Source: Saussurea involucrata (lineage: Eukaryota; Streptophyta; Magnoliopsida; Asterales; Asteraceae). Taken from it: a DNA stretch of 64,000 nt. Each line of letters starts with the position of its first letter. Within the stretch, counting starts at the first letter, position 1. The position numbers and the translations under genes were made by a program. The notes beneath the pieces were generated by a model that saw only the letters and a program-made list of their open reading frames with translations, searched no databases and was not told where the DNA came from. The stretch covers positions 87,872,879-87,936,878 of the forward strand of contig CM066318.1 in the NCBI GenBank assembly GCA_033807775.1, written 5' to 3'. Positions 1 through 12,858 of the stretch are shown one piece after another.

Positions 1-255
1 CTCGGGATGTATGGAATATCTAAGGTTGGGGACAACCGAAGTCGCTTGGCTAGGAATGATTTCAATTGTTGGGGTGTTCTGCCGATCATAATCCCAGTGT
101 CTTAGAAAGAGTACGTTAGTAAGAATAGTATTCGAGAAGTTTAGTAGGGGTTTCAAGTGGACTTAGGAACCTGAGGTTGAGATGAGGGAGATCTATCCGG
201 AGTTATTCGTAGGCAGAGACTTCGAGGACGAAGTCTAATCTAAGTGGGGGAGAGT
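1..255 (+). pseudogene. 3' end of a Ty3/gypsy polyprotein plus polypurine tract
   Basis: The window opens inside the last part of a gypsy pol gene. A short readable stretch ending GRDFEDEV and TAA (212-238) matches the usual C-terminal ending of plant gypsy polyproteins, downstream of integrase. The purine run AAGTGGGGGAGAG (242-254) immediately before the LTR is the polypurine tract that primes plus-strand synthesis. The upstream 200 bases give no long open frame, so this copy is probably decayed. The rest of the element lies to the left of the window. Confidence 0.6.
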
Positions 256-2419
256 TGTAAAGCCCGTATTCCGGTATGTAATTTCTTTTATTAATTCTTT
301 TCTTTTTGAGTTTGATTTATTGTGGATTCCGTTAACGGGGTTAGTCGAGTTGGGTCGAATTGTTAAAAATGTCAAAAATGTTGGTTAGTTTGCTTGAAGG
401 TTGTAGTTGAGGGGCTAAAGTTGTAAAAGAGCCAAACTTGTGTGTGTGGATTCGGCCCATGCAAGGAAAGGGCCGACACCCTTTTTTCCTATTCCCGTTT
501 TCCTTTTCCTTGTGAAGCAAACCAAACCAATCCCAAAAACCCTTCAAACCCTTCTCGTTTTCTTGGTGTTGTGCGGCCGGAAGAGAGAAACGAAGAGAGA
601 GAGAGAGAGAAGAACCGGGAGTAAGAAGAGAGAGGAAGCCGCCGGAGTTGCTGCTGCTGTTCGCCGGAGTGCCGCTGCTGTTCGCCGGAGTTTTCAAGAG
701 GGGGAGTATCGAGTGCTGTCGCGTGGCATCGTCGCAAGGTAACTCTCCGCCCTTCTCCTTTACTTTTCGTTTGTCCGGCGAGACAACCACCGCCGCACGC
801 CGCCGCTACGGTGGCTGTGGGTGGACGATGGTGGCAGTGGGTGACACTCGTGGCGGAACCCTAAACACACCTGGCCTAAACTCTAAATCATCGTAGCGTA
901 AATCCCAAACCGTTTAGTATCGTAAATCGTTTATAGAATCGTCATTTCATGTGAAAACGTGTTCTGCCACTGTTTTGCGTCGGTCATAACTTTTCCGTCG
1001 TAACTCGGATTGATCCGAAACTGGTGCCCACGGTTCACGTTCTGGGTCGGGTACGTTTTTCGTGTTTTAGCGAAAATCTGGTTCGGCCTCTAGCTAGGTT
1101 AAAAAGGGGTCGTTTTGACAGCAGTCGGTCAATTTTTATGTGATTTCCAGCGTGCTGTCCAGTTTTTCTTTCGTGCATAACTTTTTACTCGTAACTTGTT
1201 TTAATGTGAAATTGGTGCCCAAAATTCCCAAATCGAGTTGGGAAGGTTTTTCGTGTTCTGCCAAAAGTCCGATTAAGCCCGTAGCTAGGCCGTATTGGAC
1301 TGTTTGTGCAGGCTGGACCGAAAACTGTCAGCTTTGGTAGTCGTTCGTATTTAATTCATAATAAATTGTAGAAAAATCGTTAGGAGGCGTATAATATGTC
1401 CTTGAAACCCTATCTCAGAGTACTTTCTAATCATGAAATAATATTGGGAATTTTCTGGGTTTAAAGGGGTCGAAACAGGTCCCGAACAGACCTGTTTGGC
1501 GAGAGCGGAAAATGGTTTTAGTGACGGTTTGAGCGTGTGTCGTGTCATAGGGTCCGGGTCTCGTATTGACACGTTTTAAAATGCATTTAGGTGCTGGGAA
1601 GTGACCGTATTTGTAAAGCTTGAATTGTGTTATTAAGCTGGGCGCGCATTCGAGGTGAGTTCTCTCACTGTGTAGTTAGGGGTTGTATGCATGTCATAGT
1701 AGTTTGTATGTACTACTGTCTTTGTGGTGTGAACTAGTTGTTTGTGGTGTGTAATATTTGATTGGTTTGAATGCTTAGTATAAATGTGTTACATTACAAT
1801 TCGGTGGGACCGAGGAAGTGGAAAGAAACGTTGTGGGAACTCGGTGTGACGAGTGTGTTACATTACAATTCGGTGGGACCGAGGAAGTGGAAAGAAACGT
1901 TGTGGGAACTCAGTGTGACGAGTGTGTTACATTACAATTCGGTGGGACCGAGGATGTGGAAAGAAACGTTGTGGGAACTCGGTGTGACGAGTGTGTTACA
2001 TTACAATTCGGTGGGACCGAGGGCTCGGTGGGACCGAGGTGTTGGATACATAATTACTTGTAGATGTTTACTCGTTTTATGTAACTGTGATGTTGTTGCT
2101 TATGTGCGGATAGGGGTGATGTGTATATAATTCCTATCTGCGCATGTGTTGGAATTCACTAAGCTTCGTGCTTACCCTTTCCCAATGAACTGTGGTTTCA
2201 GGTCCGAGCGGCTCCAAGGCGTGACAAGTACACACGGGCGCGCGAGGAGAGCTGGTTGTTTTATGGTTTTAATAATTAAACGTTTATTCCGCTGGTTTTT
2301 ATTATAAAGATATTAATTATGAGTTTGCAAACGAAACGTTGGGATCATTTAATGAGTTGTTATAAATGAATTGTTTATTTAAAAAATTTAAATTTGCTTG
2401 TAATTTTTGGGACGTTACA
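256..2419 (+). repeat. 3' LTR of a Ty3/gypsy element (about 2.16 kb)
   Basis: The segment starts TGTAAAGCCC directly after a polypurine tract and ends GGGACGTTACA, giving the TGTAA...TTACA ends typical of plant gypsy LTRs. Inside are a pyrimidine- and purine-rich stretch with (GA)n and GCCGCCGG sequence (about 590-850), which resembles a transcribed leader, and a 69 bp tandem repeat near the 3' end. The short open frames at 341-900 are chance frames in this compositionally biased region. The 5' partner LTR is outside the window, so the target duplication cannot be checked. Confidence 0.65.
1786..2041 (+). repeat. 69 bp tandem repeat inside the LTR, about 3.4 copies
   Basis: Copies begin with GTGTTACATTACAATTC at 1786, 1855, 1924 and 1993, an exact 69 bp spacing. 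They are followed by an extra short copy of CGGTGGGACCGAG at about 2027-2040. Because 69 is a multiple of three, the array stays open in two frames and gives a repeated 23-residue pattern. Nothing suggests that this is a protein. Confidence 0.9.
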
Positions 2420-2999
2420 GTCGGAGCTTGCGTTTAGAAGGAGTAGAAGAATTTCCTTTTTATGTCTAGTTAGATTTCTCAGCTGTATTTAGGGTTATTT
2501 CCGCAAACCCTGTGTTGTAAACCTTGATAGTGTGACCTTGTTGAGCCGTTTATGGCGTTATGAATCAAAGAGGTAGCTTCTAGCTTGTATGTTTAGTTCG
2601 GGTCGTTACAACAGTCGCTTAGCCATTCACTTAAATAGTTGTATTTTGGACACTGATCCCAATAAACCCTAAGTTGAGATTTTAGGTGGGATCATGATAC
2701 CTTAGTATGTTTAGTTTACTTGGAAATATCATAGAAAGTGCCTAGCTATCTATGAGTATTTTCAAGGCGTTGAAGTGAGATTAAACGTGCCAAAATCAAT
2801 ATATGATATATTGAATAGATTCCCACGACATCTAAGAGTTCTGTTGAACATAATTGGATGATGCCTACCTAAATAGCCTAATTCCATAGAAAGAGCTTAG
2901 CCATTTATGGAAGTAGGTAAAATATGGATCTTAGCTCAAATCAAATGATTTTGAAAGGTTAATTCATTTATTTGAGATATTAAAGTTACTAAAATTATT
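2420..2999. other. Junction and probable leader of copia element A
   Basis: No gene is visible. The first part (2420-2607) ends in GGGTCGTTACAACAG and may be the edge of another truncated repeat. From about 2608 onward the AT-rich sequence leads directly into a copia gag start, so it is best read as the untranslated leader of that element. No 5' LTR or primer binding site could be recognised here. Confidence 0.35.
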
Positions 3000-5194
3000 T
3001 TGTATATGTCTGCTAACACCTCCAACCAAATTACAAACATAAACGATTTATCTCAATTTACGTTACGGTCAATCCTTTATAAGGATAAACTGAACGGTAC
3101 GAACTTTGTCGATTGGTTTCGTTTCTTGAGGGTTGTCCTTAAACATGAAAAGAAGTTGTACGTTCTAGAAAAACCCCCTCCAAACGCTCTTGACATAAAT
3201 GTTTTAGCTGAGGATAGAGTTGTTTATGATAAGCATCTCAATGACTCATATGATGTTAGTTGTTTGATGCTTCCATTCATGACTCCCGAGCTTCTAAAGG
3301 AAGATGAAGACATGCCTGCATGGGATATGATATCCTCTTTGAAATCTATGTTTCACTTACAGGCAACGCAAGAGAGGTTTGATACAGTCAGGGCATTGCA
3401 TGCCTGTATGATGACTGAGGGCTCATCTATCAGTACCCACGTTTTGAAAATGAAAGGGTACATTGACCGATTAACACATCTTGGATACCCACTAGATCAA
3501 AAATTAGGAATCGATATGGTTCTTAATTCTTTACCAAATTCATATGAACAGTTCGTTCTAAACTATAATATGAATGGTTTGGAGAAAACTCTCACAGAGC
3601 TTCATGGCATGCTTAAAACTGCTGAGAGAAATATGAAATCCAAGTTGGATTCATCCAACCCAGAACAGGTCTTGATGATCAAGCCTAAAAGTGGGATAAT
3701 CAAGAAGAATGGGGAGTTACCAATGGTAAAATAAAGGTTGGAAGCTCCAACAAGAAAGAGGGCAAAGGAAAGATTCATGTAGATGCAGTTTGCTTCAATT
3801 GCAACCAGAAGGGACACTGGAAGAGAAATTGCCCTTCCCTATTGGCAGAAATGAGGAAGAAGAAGGCTAATGAAGCTGGAACTTCAGGTATGTTTACCAT
3901 TGATTTGTTCACTTCTGACTAGGTATTAAGTGTTGAGTATGATACTCATATTAATACCACTTTTCAGAAAGTAAGAAGTAAAGAGAACATGAAACCAGAC
4001 CGGATGGAGCTAAGTTAGCTAAGGTTGCTCGAAATGACATATGATATGAACTTTTAATGGTCTTACATTAACACTTAGCAAGTGTATTGATGTACCTAGT
4101 ATTACTAGGATTTGTATTCATGTTTTCAAGATATAGATTTTATCTCAATAAATGTTTTTCTGAAATTAATAGTTGTAATTATAAATCAACATATTGAATT
4201 AAGCGGGGCTTAAATCAGACCTATTTATTACACTTAAGAAACACATAACCAAACTCCAGACGGACGAAGAGTTGGAATCATGTGATGATTCACATGATAA
4301 ATGTGTGTTAGTCAAAATGACAAAGAATGTTTTAAAGGAAAACCCTTAGGGGTCACAAGAACTAATAGGAGTTATCTATACTGATGTATGTGAGCCTTAA
4401 AGTTCAGTCACAAGACACGGTCATCACTACTTCGTAACACTCTACAAAGTCTAGTAGATATGGGTATGTTTACCAAAAGAAAGAAAATGTGAAAGCTTTG
4501 AGTTTCAAAAGAAGTAGTGAATATACTTGGCAGAGATAAAGATGCTTAAGTCAGATTGAGGTTATAAATATCTAAGCCAAGAGATCATCCTAGAGATTGG
4601 CATTGTATCCCAAATGACTTCTCCCGGAACACCGCATCTTAATGGTGTGTCAAAAGGAGAAATAGAATCATGTTGGAGATGATTCACTCTATGACGAGTC
4701 TCACGAATCTGCTTAAAAGAGTTTTCTGAGGATGTTTCCTAGAAACAACTACCCAATACTAAATTATGCATCAACCAACAAGGACCAATAAAACCTATTC
4801 TCAAAATATGAATTGGGAAGATCCTAAAGTTGTCATATATGAGAATATGGGGTAGTAACGCTTAAGATAAGCATGAAGCTTCTGGGAAGCTTGAGTAAAA
4901 GGTCTGAAATGTACATCTTTAAAAAATATCCAATCAGATATCATTTATACAAGATCCAAGCGATAACAAAAGTTTTGTTGCGCACCATAATGAGTTCTTA
5001 GAAAATGATTTTCTGACAAGAATCAAAATGGGGAGACACAACAGATCTTGAAGAAATTCAAGAACTACAAAGATGATACAATGGTTGACACTGACAAACA
5101 ACAAGATGTTGAGCTTCAACAAGTTGTTGAAAATAATGAACGAGATGCAAAAACAATCCAAAGATCGGATTACTTATGAATGGCAAGATGCCAT
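3000..5194 (+). pseudogene. Copia element A, 5' half: gag, zinc knuckle, decayed integrase
   Basis: An open frame at 3000-3734 (244 codons) reads as a Ty1/copia Gag: an N-terminal LNGTNFVDW region, a central LKSMF and RFDTVRAL region, then a LNSLPNSYEQF motif, all usual in UBN2-type Gag. The frame stops at 3734. A CCHC zinc knuckle follows at about 3791-3834 in another frame (CFNC, H, C spacing CX2CX4HX4C), so there is a frameshift. Further on, integrase fragments are recognisable only piecemeal: a TDV-like core start near 4383 and a GTPQLNGVS-like piece near 4628. Many stops and indels show an old dead copy. It is cut at 5194 by a gypsy-type LTR, and its 3' half resumes at 13789. Confidence 0.75.
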
Positions 5195-6792
5195 TGTAAC
5201 AACCCAAATTCTAGTAGGTTTTAGAGTTTGGTGGCCAAAGTGAAATAAATGAAAGTTATGTTGAGGGACCATTCCTGTATTTTGTTGAAGGTATTTATAT
5301 GCACAAACTTTTAGGGCAGCCCCCATTTGCAAATCAGTATTTTTGGTCTTGTGTGTGTGGTGACGTGAAGCAAGGAAAGAAGGAAGAAGAAGAAGGAGGC
5401 ATTAGAGAGGAGAAATCAATCAGGTAATCCTTCTTAAGTTCGTATTATGTGTAATTTAGCATTCCCTTCTTCTTTAGCTTGGATTCTATGATTGAAACCA
5501 GTGATTTCTTAAGCTTTCCCCATTTTCCCTAAAAGTGGGTTTTATGGGTTTTGGTCTTAATGAAACGATTTTAGAGGTTATAAATGGATTAAGTGAGTGT
5601 TTGGGGTTAGTGAATGAACCCTTGAGGTTATCTAATCAAACTAATTACTAAAATCGGGTTAGAAATCAGTTTTAGAATTATTAAACTCGAACAGCCGTGT
5701 TTTCCGGACACCAGCCTTCGGTGGTGTCCGGATAGGTTGCGGATGTCCGGGTAAGTGCCCCGTGAAGGTGTCCGGATAAGTAGTGTCTCCGGATAAGTAG
5801 TGTGTCCGGATAAATAAGGTGTTCGAAAAAGTAGGTGTCCGGAAAGGTAAGGTGTCCGGAAAAGTGGGTGTCCGGAAAGGTAAGGTGTCCGGAAAAGTGG
5901 TATCCGGACAGTAGTTTTGAGTTATTTATCTGATGTGGATCCATTGCCTTAGGTGTTCTGTGGGTGTAGCTTAAAGGTGTTTAAGAAGTGCATTGTACGT
6001 CAATCAAGGTGAGTTCCCTAAATCCTTTTTATAACGCAAAGTGATACATGTTTTAACTGATTATGGTTCTTAATGAGCATGAAACGTTTACGAACTGATT
6101 TGCATGTTTCCCACGAATGCACTTACTTTATTCAAAGAAATGTTTAAGCATGACTATATGAAAGACATGGTTTATAAAGAGCATAGTTGGCATGTTTACA
6201 TGTTTGCACGAACGTATGTGTACATTATGTGGAGTCGGTCTGCACTGTGGGATCAAAGAGAGGTTCTCGGGGTCTTAGGACTCTTGGTTATGTATGATAG
6301 ACCGGTGGGTTGGAATCCGTTTCCCTCCTATCCGATAGAGGGGAGTCCGTGGGGATTCCAAAGCGGCGAGAAGGGAGTCTGCTGGGGCCCTGATCGCATT
6401 ATGTTTATGTGGTCCATTACACAGTGCAGTACCATGTTTGATGATATTTATGGGTCATTGATAAATGTTTTCCAAATGTTTTTATATGCTGTTTTCGGAG
6501 GGAATTCACTAGAGCTTTTGGTCTAACCCTCGCTTTCAAAACTAAACCATTTTCAGGTAAGCATGTTAAGGGTTCTTCCAGTAAGAACTAGGAGGCGATA
6601 AGAAGTACTTGAAGCTTAGAGTAACTTCAAGTTTTGGCTATGATGACTATAGAATAGCTCTCGGCTGTGGATTTAGAGACTTCCGCTGTCAATTTTGTTT
6701 AGTATGAATTATTGATGATGTAAAGACAAGGTTTATGTAATTCGAATGCTTATTTGTGGTTGTTTGCCTGCTATGAAATCTGGGACGTTACA
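5195..6792 (+). repeat. First LTR of gypsy-type element in copia A (1598 bp)
   Basis: It starts TGTAACAACCC and ends GGGACGTTACA, and is followed by a primer binding site. A second, nearly identical copy lies at 11222-12858. Few substitutions were seen between the two, so the pair is fairly young. A 140-codon open frame (6104-6526) occurs in both copies, but it resembles no known protein and lies in LTR sequence. Its conservation is explained by LTR identity. Confidence 0.85.
5695..5912 (+). repeat. TGTCCGGA-rich short tandem repeat in LTR (U3)
   Basis: About a dozen copies of TGTCCGGA, usually as GTGTCCGGAWAAGTA with 17-20 bp spacing, follow one another. The core TCCGGA is palindromic and contains a CpG, so each unit is a potential CG-methylation site. 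The array sits roughly 500 bp from the LTR start, where promoter or enhancer elements are expected. Confidence 0.85.
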
Positions 6793-9700
6793 AATGGTAT
6801 CAGAGCCTTTGTTTAAGGGATTTAGGTGACCATTCGAGCCTAAACTTAAACTATAAGATGAGGAACACAGCCGAGACATAAGATTGCCTCTAGGAACGAT
6901 CACTATAAATGCGCTTAGGAATAAGGTGCCAAGGACAAACGTGTAAGGCAAGTTTGGGATTACACCTGGCCAGTGTAATTACGAACTTACAGGTACATGT
7001 GCGTGCTTACAATACCTTACTTATAGCAAATTTGTTGTGTCACGTCTAGCAAGGATTAACTATCGGTTTCTTTCAGTTTAGCGCTATGGCTGGGAGAACG
7101 TTGAGGAATAGGTCAGCAAGATCCCGAAGGGATAGACCGAGCTCCATTGCTTGGGGAAGTGTCGTGTAAGAGTCATTATGATGTGATGTATGTAGACATC
7201 GTAGAGAAGAAACGTTGTGAAGAATGTTATGAGTCGTCTAGAGGTAGCTCTTCGTGGATTTAGAGAGGATGAATGTTTGAGTTTGAGTAAGACTCCAGTT
7301 TCGGGAGAGTCCTAGTTATGGAAATTATGGGATAGATCAGTTGGGATGGTAAGATAGAACAGTGTCAAAACCTTGAAAGTATCAATGGAGCCCTGACTTT
7401 TAGCCGAGCTTTTCATTGGCAGAATAAATGGAATAAGATATTTATAATAAAATGAAAGCATGTAGAAGTAGAAAGTGAGATAGTCGATCAAAGCGAAAAT
7501 AGTGTGAAATGGTTGAGTAAGTGAGATGTGGAACGCATGTACATCAAGTTAGTGTTTGATCGAGGGGGCGACCCTTGGTCGTAAGTGGAGTATCAAGGAT
7601 AAGCTGCGTGAGTAAGCGGTTGACCTTGTTGAGTGAGTAGCCTTCTATTGCAAATAGAGTCTCATGCATAGCGTTCTTTTATGTGACATGAAATTTTCAC
7701 GATTTAAAAATAAAAACATAACTGTCAACTTTGAACAAAATGAGTCAGCTTGTACGAGTACACGTTTAAAAAAAAACGATTTCAGTTACGTCGCACATTG
7801 AAATTTTGGGCTTAACGATTTGCAAAGTATTCCACACTTTTAATGATAAGTTAAATTGTTACAAAAAGGGTCAAGAAAATGGTTAACTGCAACTCACTTA
7901 TACCAAAATGCTTATTGACCTTTTGATATCATACAATTGAGTGTGAGAACCGACTGGTTTACTTTGTGTCGGTAATTCTTTCAGAATGGTCTCATACGAA
8001 AAGATTTTCATGCAATATATTACTATCATAATAACATTGTTTGGATTGAGCGAGATTGAGGTTCACGGGAAGATGCATGCCAACGATTCTCAAATCGTTG
8101 TGCAGGGTTTTGAAGTTATAAGAGTGATGGGGTCACGGGTACCCGAGTGTTTCTAAATGTTGTTTATTTAAAATGATAAAATGTGTAAAAGGATTTATTT
8201 ACTGTATTGTCATGCATGAAGGCTATGAACCCACTAGGTCGTAGAGTATTACGTCTTAAGCTAAGGAAGAACTCTGAGAGCGGAGAGGCGTTGGTCAAGT
8301 CAGGGGAGAACGTATGTAGCTTTGGTATATGTGTTTAAGAGGAGAGTTGGACCTTGGAAGAGTCAGGAATGGATTTAGTGCCAGGTGTATGAGGGTCTGT
8401 ACCTTTGCTCGATGACTGAGAACACAGTTGCCAAGGGGCGATGGTGCCCGGAGGAAGGACTAGGAGTCATCAAGGTATTGGTTTTTAGCAACTCTTTATG
8501 AGTAGTGCTGTGAGGCATGAATGAAAGGTCCACGATGTGGGTCATGAGATTCGAAGGGAGCTTGTAATATTGATGTTACATGAGTAAGTTTCGAAATGGG
8601 GGGGGGGGGGGGACGGATTATAAAGTTAACTATGATGTGTAGGGAGGAATAGGTCCCGTAAGGAACTCATGTTAAAGGATAGGTTAAGGAAGTAGTTAAG
8701 AGTTGTCTTTTGTTGTTGAAGTTGGCAACGGTGTATGTTGGCCGAGGCCGAAGACTCGAACCAGATGAGTGTAAGTTGATAGAATATCTTGTAGAGGTGT
8801 TAAATTAGTAAGAGACTGTTGTTGTTGAATAGGCGTTCTATTTACGAGGCGAGGAGGGTCCGTAGAAGGACAAGGTATGCAACACAAACGAAGTGAGTGT
8901 AGACTATACCAGTCTGTAAGAAAATGTGTCGTGTCTAAGAAAGGACTCGGGTCATAAAAGAGCTAGTTAGGATGTTCGTGTTTGAGCTAAGTGTGAACTT
9001 GTGAGTCATAGTTCAACAAGTTGGGAGAGAACTAAGTAGCGAGACAGACTCGATTGTAGTATACGGGAGAATATGAAGGAAAGTGTGAATTGTGTACGAA
9101 TGACCATGAGATACTTGGTCGGTAGTGTGATAATAGGAGTGGTGAATGTACGAATGAATAGTAGCGTCAATTGCCAAGATATCTGTGTCAGTCGGTGATG
9201 TAGTAAGGCGATGTTAGAAAGATGAAGGATTAGAAGGAAGTCCTTTTGGGATTTCGGATAGAGTGTACGTTTTGCAATCCCAGTTGTTGAAGTACGTGGG
9301 TTGTAAGTAGGTGTGTATTTTGATTGTTATCGGAATGGAATGTCGGGGTAGAATTGGGTGATTGACCATCTGTGAGACCAAGCTTTGTGGTTACGTATGT
9401 TGTTAAGTATATTCTTGAAGGCAGAAGTAAGTTTAAAGAAGATGATGAATAGATTAGTCAAGATGTAGTATAGTAGAGGAGACATCGTTAAAGAATGAAA
9501 ATTGTTCCTTATGCGTGAGGGAATGATCCTAGAAGAAAATAGTTGGAAATTTTGGTTATGTTTAAGGAATGACGTGATGATGATTGTGGGTCGGAATAGT
9601 AGTATGATCGTTAGTTGATTTGAAATGTCATGATAGAGGTATAGGCCTTTGGTTGGTTGATTTAAATTTTATAGATTTGTTAAGTAATGTCGTTCATTTG

Positions 9701-11221
9701 TTATTACAGGATGTGTTACAATTTTTGGGGAAGTGTTATTGAGACTAACACACTGATTGTTAAAGAATTATTTAAGGTAAATCTAAGTAAGAAAACCGGG
9801 ATGACGGTATATATATATCTGTCTGATTTTATGATCGTAGTGGTTAGTCGAAAGAATTGTGGAACCCGAGTTTCAGGGTGTTCTTGAATTAATAGATCCG
9901 TTTGTAATAGGGAATCCAAGGGGGTGGATTATTAGAGTGAATAGGGGACGTTACTAAGGAACACTTTGGGGTCATTGGAAGTTAAAGAGGATGAGGGTTG
10001 TGTTAGTCAGAATGTGGTGGGATTGATGTGAAATCCTTAAAGAATGTGAATTGTTGCTTATGTGTGAGAGAAATGTCTAAGAAGGTAAAAGTTGGAGATT
10101 AAAGAATGTGTAGTGACGTCGAACACTGGTCTTGTTTCAAGACGGCTTGGTTGAATGCCTTAAGATAAGATCTTGGTGCAACTGTTTGGTTGTGTAAGTA
10201 ATGAGAAAGCGATAGCAACATGTGGAAAGGTCGGGAGAGAGGGGCACGTAATGTGTGGTGAGCAGTGCTCCACGCTAACGTGGGGAAGGTGTAGATAGTA
10301 TGTCGGAACAAGTGAGTAAATTGGAAGTAGTACACCTGACAGTATTGTGTAGATTGTCTTTGATAGTGTGCGAACCGTTGGAAAGAATATTGAGGAAGGA
10401 AATTGTGCAAGTTTTTGTACAGGGGAGAAGTGGATGAGACAACTAAATGAGTTAAGTTAGTGACCTTGTGAGAAATGTGTAAACGATTTGGTCGTATAGT
10501 GTTTAAGCTAGTGAGAATAGCATGGTGTGACCATGGTTATTCCTCCCAGTTGGGTGAGGGTAACCGAAGTTATATTTTATGACCGAACGAACGTGGTAAT
10601 CAGCGAGGTGTTGATGTGTTTCACGATAAGTTTAATTCTAGTAGGTGAACACTTCAACGTTAGGTTTGAAGGTTCCTACCATGGGTTACGTACAAGGATG
10701 GAGTGATGAAGTGGTGAGGATGTAAGAAATGGTTGACGAGCTGTGGTCGTGGTGGTCCGAGAAAGGGAAATGTTATCCGCATAGTCGATTGTTGATTAGG
10801 AGAAGTAATCTAGGATTGCTTGTATTTCGATTAAAGGAACTCTGGGTTGTGAGTTGTCGGGACGTTCAGGTTTGGATTTGTGTCAAGCGGTCAAGTGTGT
10901 GTCCGTCTCTTAGTAAATGAATCTCGTGTTGTGGCAGAGGATTTAGCCAAGTTCCTCCTTAAAGGAAGTGTTGATGCATGAGAAGCCTTAGTAAATCTTC
11001 TGTAGTCAAGATCGACCGAGTAGGAACAGTAGCCTACGAGTTAGAGTACCGTAAGAACTGAAGGAAATGCACCCAAGGTTCCATGTTTCGAGTCTGATGA
11101 GATGGTTGACTGAGTCAGATATAGCTTTGCTTTGGGAAGTGTCGGTTTTGATGTGGGCAAGATACCCGCATCTTTTCCAATGAGGAATTCCGGGGACAGA
11201 ATTCTTTTAAGGGGGGAGTGT
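6793..11221 (+). mobile_element. Non-coding internal region of gypsy-type element (LARD-like)
   Basis: The primer binding site TGGTATCAGAGCC (6795-6807) matches the 3' end of plant initiator Met tRNA. An ATG at 7086 opens a 28-codon frame beginning MAGRTLRNRSARS that ends at a stop near 7168, probably the remnant of a gag start. After this no reverse transcriptase, integrase or protease motif was found on either strand over 4 kb, although the flanking LTRs are nearly identical. The purine tract AAGGGGGGAGTG (11209-11220) precedes the second LTR. This is the structure of a large non-autonomous derivative mobilised in trans. Two stretches, about 9485-9560 and 10030-10105, look like diverged copies of each other. 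A run of 15 G (8598-8612) is a likely assembly-sensitive spot. Confidence 0.6.
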
Positions 11222-12858
11222 TGTAACAACCCAAATTCTAGTAGGTTTTAGAGTTTGGTGGCCAAAGTGAAATAAATGAAAGTTATGTTGAGGGACCATT
11301 CCTGTATTTTGTTGAAGGTATTTATATGCACAAACTTTTAGGGCAGCCCCCATTTGCAAATCAGTATTTTTGGTCTTGTGTGTGTGGTGACGTGAAGCAA
11401 GGAAAGAAGGAAGAAGAAGAAGAAGAATGAGGCATTAGAGAGGAGAAATCAATCAGGTAATCCTTCTTAAGTTCGTATTCTGTGTAATTTAGCATTCCCT
11501 TCTTCTTTAGCTTGGATTCTATGATTGAAACCAGTGATTTCTTAAGCTTTCCCCATTTTCCCTAAAAGTGGGTTTTATGGGTTTTGGTCTTAATGAAACG
11601 ATTTTAGAGGTTATAAATGGATTAAGTGAGTGTTTGGGTTAGTGAATGAACCCTTGAGGTTATCTAATCAAACTAATGACTAAAATCGGGTTAGAAATCG
11701 GTTTTAGAATTATTAAACTCGAACAGCCGTGTTTTCCGGACACCAGCCTTCGGTGGTGTCCGGATAGGTTGCGGATGTCCGGGTAAGTGCCCCGTGAAGG
11801 TGTCCGGGTGGTTGAAGTCTCCGGATAAGCTTTGTGTCCGGATAAGTAGTGTCTCCGGATAAGTAGTGTGTCCGGATAAATAAGGTGTCCGAAAAACTAG
11901 GTGTCCGGAAAGGTAAGGTGTCCGGAAAAGTGGGTGTCCGGAAAGGTAAGGTGTCCGGAAAAGTGGTATCCGGACAGCAGTTTTGAGTTATTTATCTGAT
12001 GTGGATCCATTGCCTTAGGTGTTCTGTGGGTGTAGCTTAAAGGTGTTTAAGAAGTGCATTGTACCTCAATCAAGGTGAGTTCCCTAAATCCTTTTTATAA
12101 CGCAAAGTGATACATGTTTTAACTGATTATGGTTCTTAATGAGCATGAAACGTTTACGAACTGATTTGCATGTTTCCCACGAATGCACTTACTTTATTCA
12201 AAGAAATGTTTAAGCATGACTATATGAAAGACATGGTTTATAAAGAGCATAGTTGGCATGTTTACATGTTTGCACGAACGTATGTGTACATTATGTGGAG
12301 TCGGTCTGCACTGTGGGATCAAAGAGAGGTTCTCGGGGTCTTAGGACTCTTGGTTATGTATGATAGACCGGTGGGTTGGAATCCGTTTCCCTCCTATCCG
12401 GTAGAGGGGAGTCCGTGGGGATTCCAAAGCGGCGAGAAGGAAGTCTGCTGGGGCCCTGATCGCATTATGTTTATGTGGTCCATTACACAGTGCAGTACCA
12501 TGTTTGATGATATTTATGGGTCATTGATAAATGTTTTCCAAATGTTTTTATATGCTGTTTTCGGAGGGAATTCACTAGACCTTTTGGTCTAACCCTCGCT
12601 TTCAAAACTAAACCATTTTCAGGTAAGCATGTTAAGGGTTCTTCCAGTAAGAACTAGGAGGCGATAAGAAGTACTTGAAGCTTAGAGTAACTTCAAGTTT
12701 TGGCTATGATGACTATAGAATAGATCTCGGCTGTGGATTTAAAGACTTCCGCTGTCAATTTTGTTTAGTATGAATTATTGATGATGTAAAAACAAGGTTT
12801 ATGTAATTCGAATGCTTATTTGTGGTTGTTTGCCTGCTATGAAATCTGGGACGTTACA
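11222..12858 (+). repeat. Second LTR of the gypsy-type element (1637 bp)
   Basis: It has the same TGTAACAACCC start and ACGTTACA end as the copy at 5195-6792. It is longer mainly because the TGTCCGGA array has about two extra units. It is preceded by a polypurine tract and followed again by a primer binding site (12861-12873), which is abnormal for a simple 3' LTR. Confidence 0.85.
11734..11971 (+). repeat. TGTCCGGA-rich array in second LTR
   Basis: This is the same array as at 5695-5912, with additional units. The length difference between two otherwise near-identical LTRs shows that the array changes copy number faster than the surrounding LTR. Confidence 0.85.

Noticed and set aside
440..896. 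Overlapping ORFs of 60-149 codons near the start
   Set aside because: They lie in the GA- and GCC-rich part of a gypsy LTR, overlap on both strands and show no domain.
8598..8612. Run of 15 G
   Set aside because: A homopolymer whose length is uncertain in sequencing; no functional reading is supported.
6104..12592. 140-codon open frame present twice (6104-6526 and 12170-12592)
   Set aside because: It lies entirely in the two copies of one LTR. Identity follows from LTR duplication, and the translation shows no domain and no start context.
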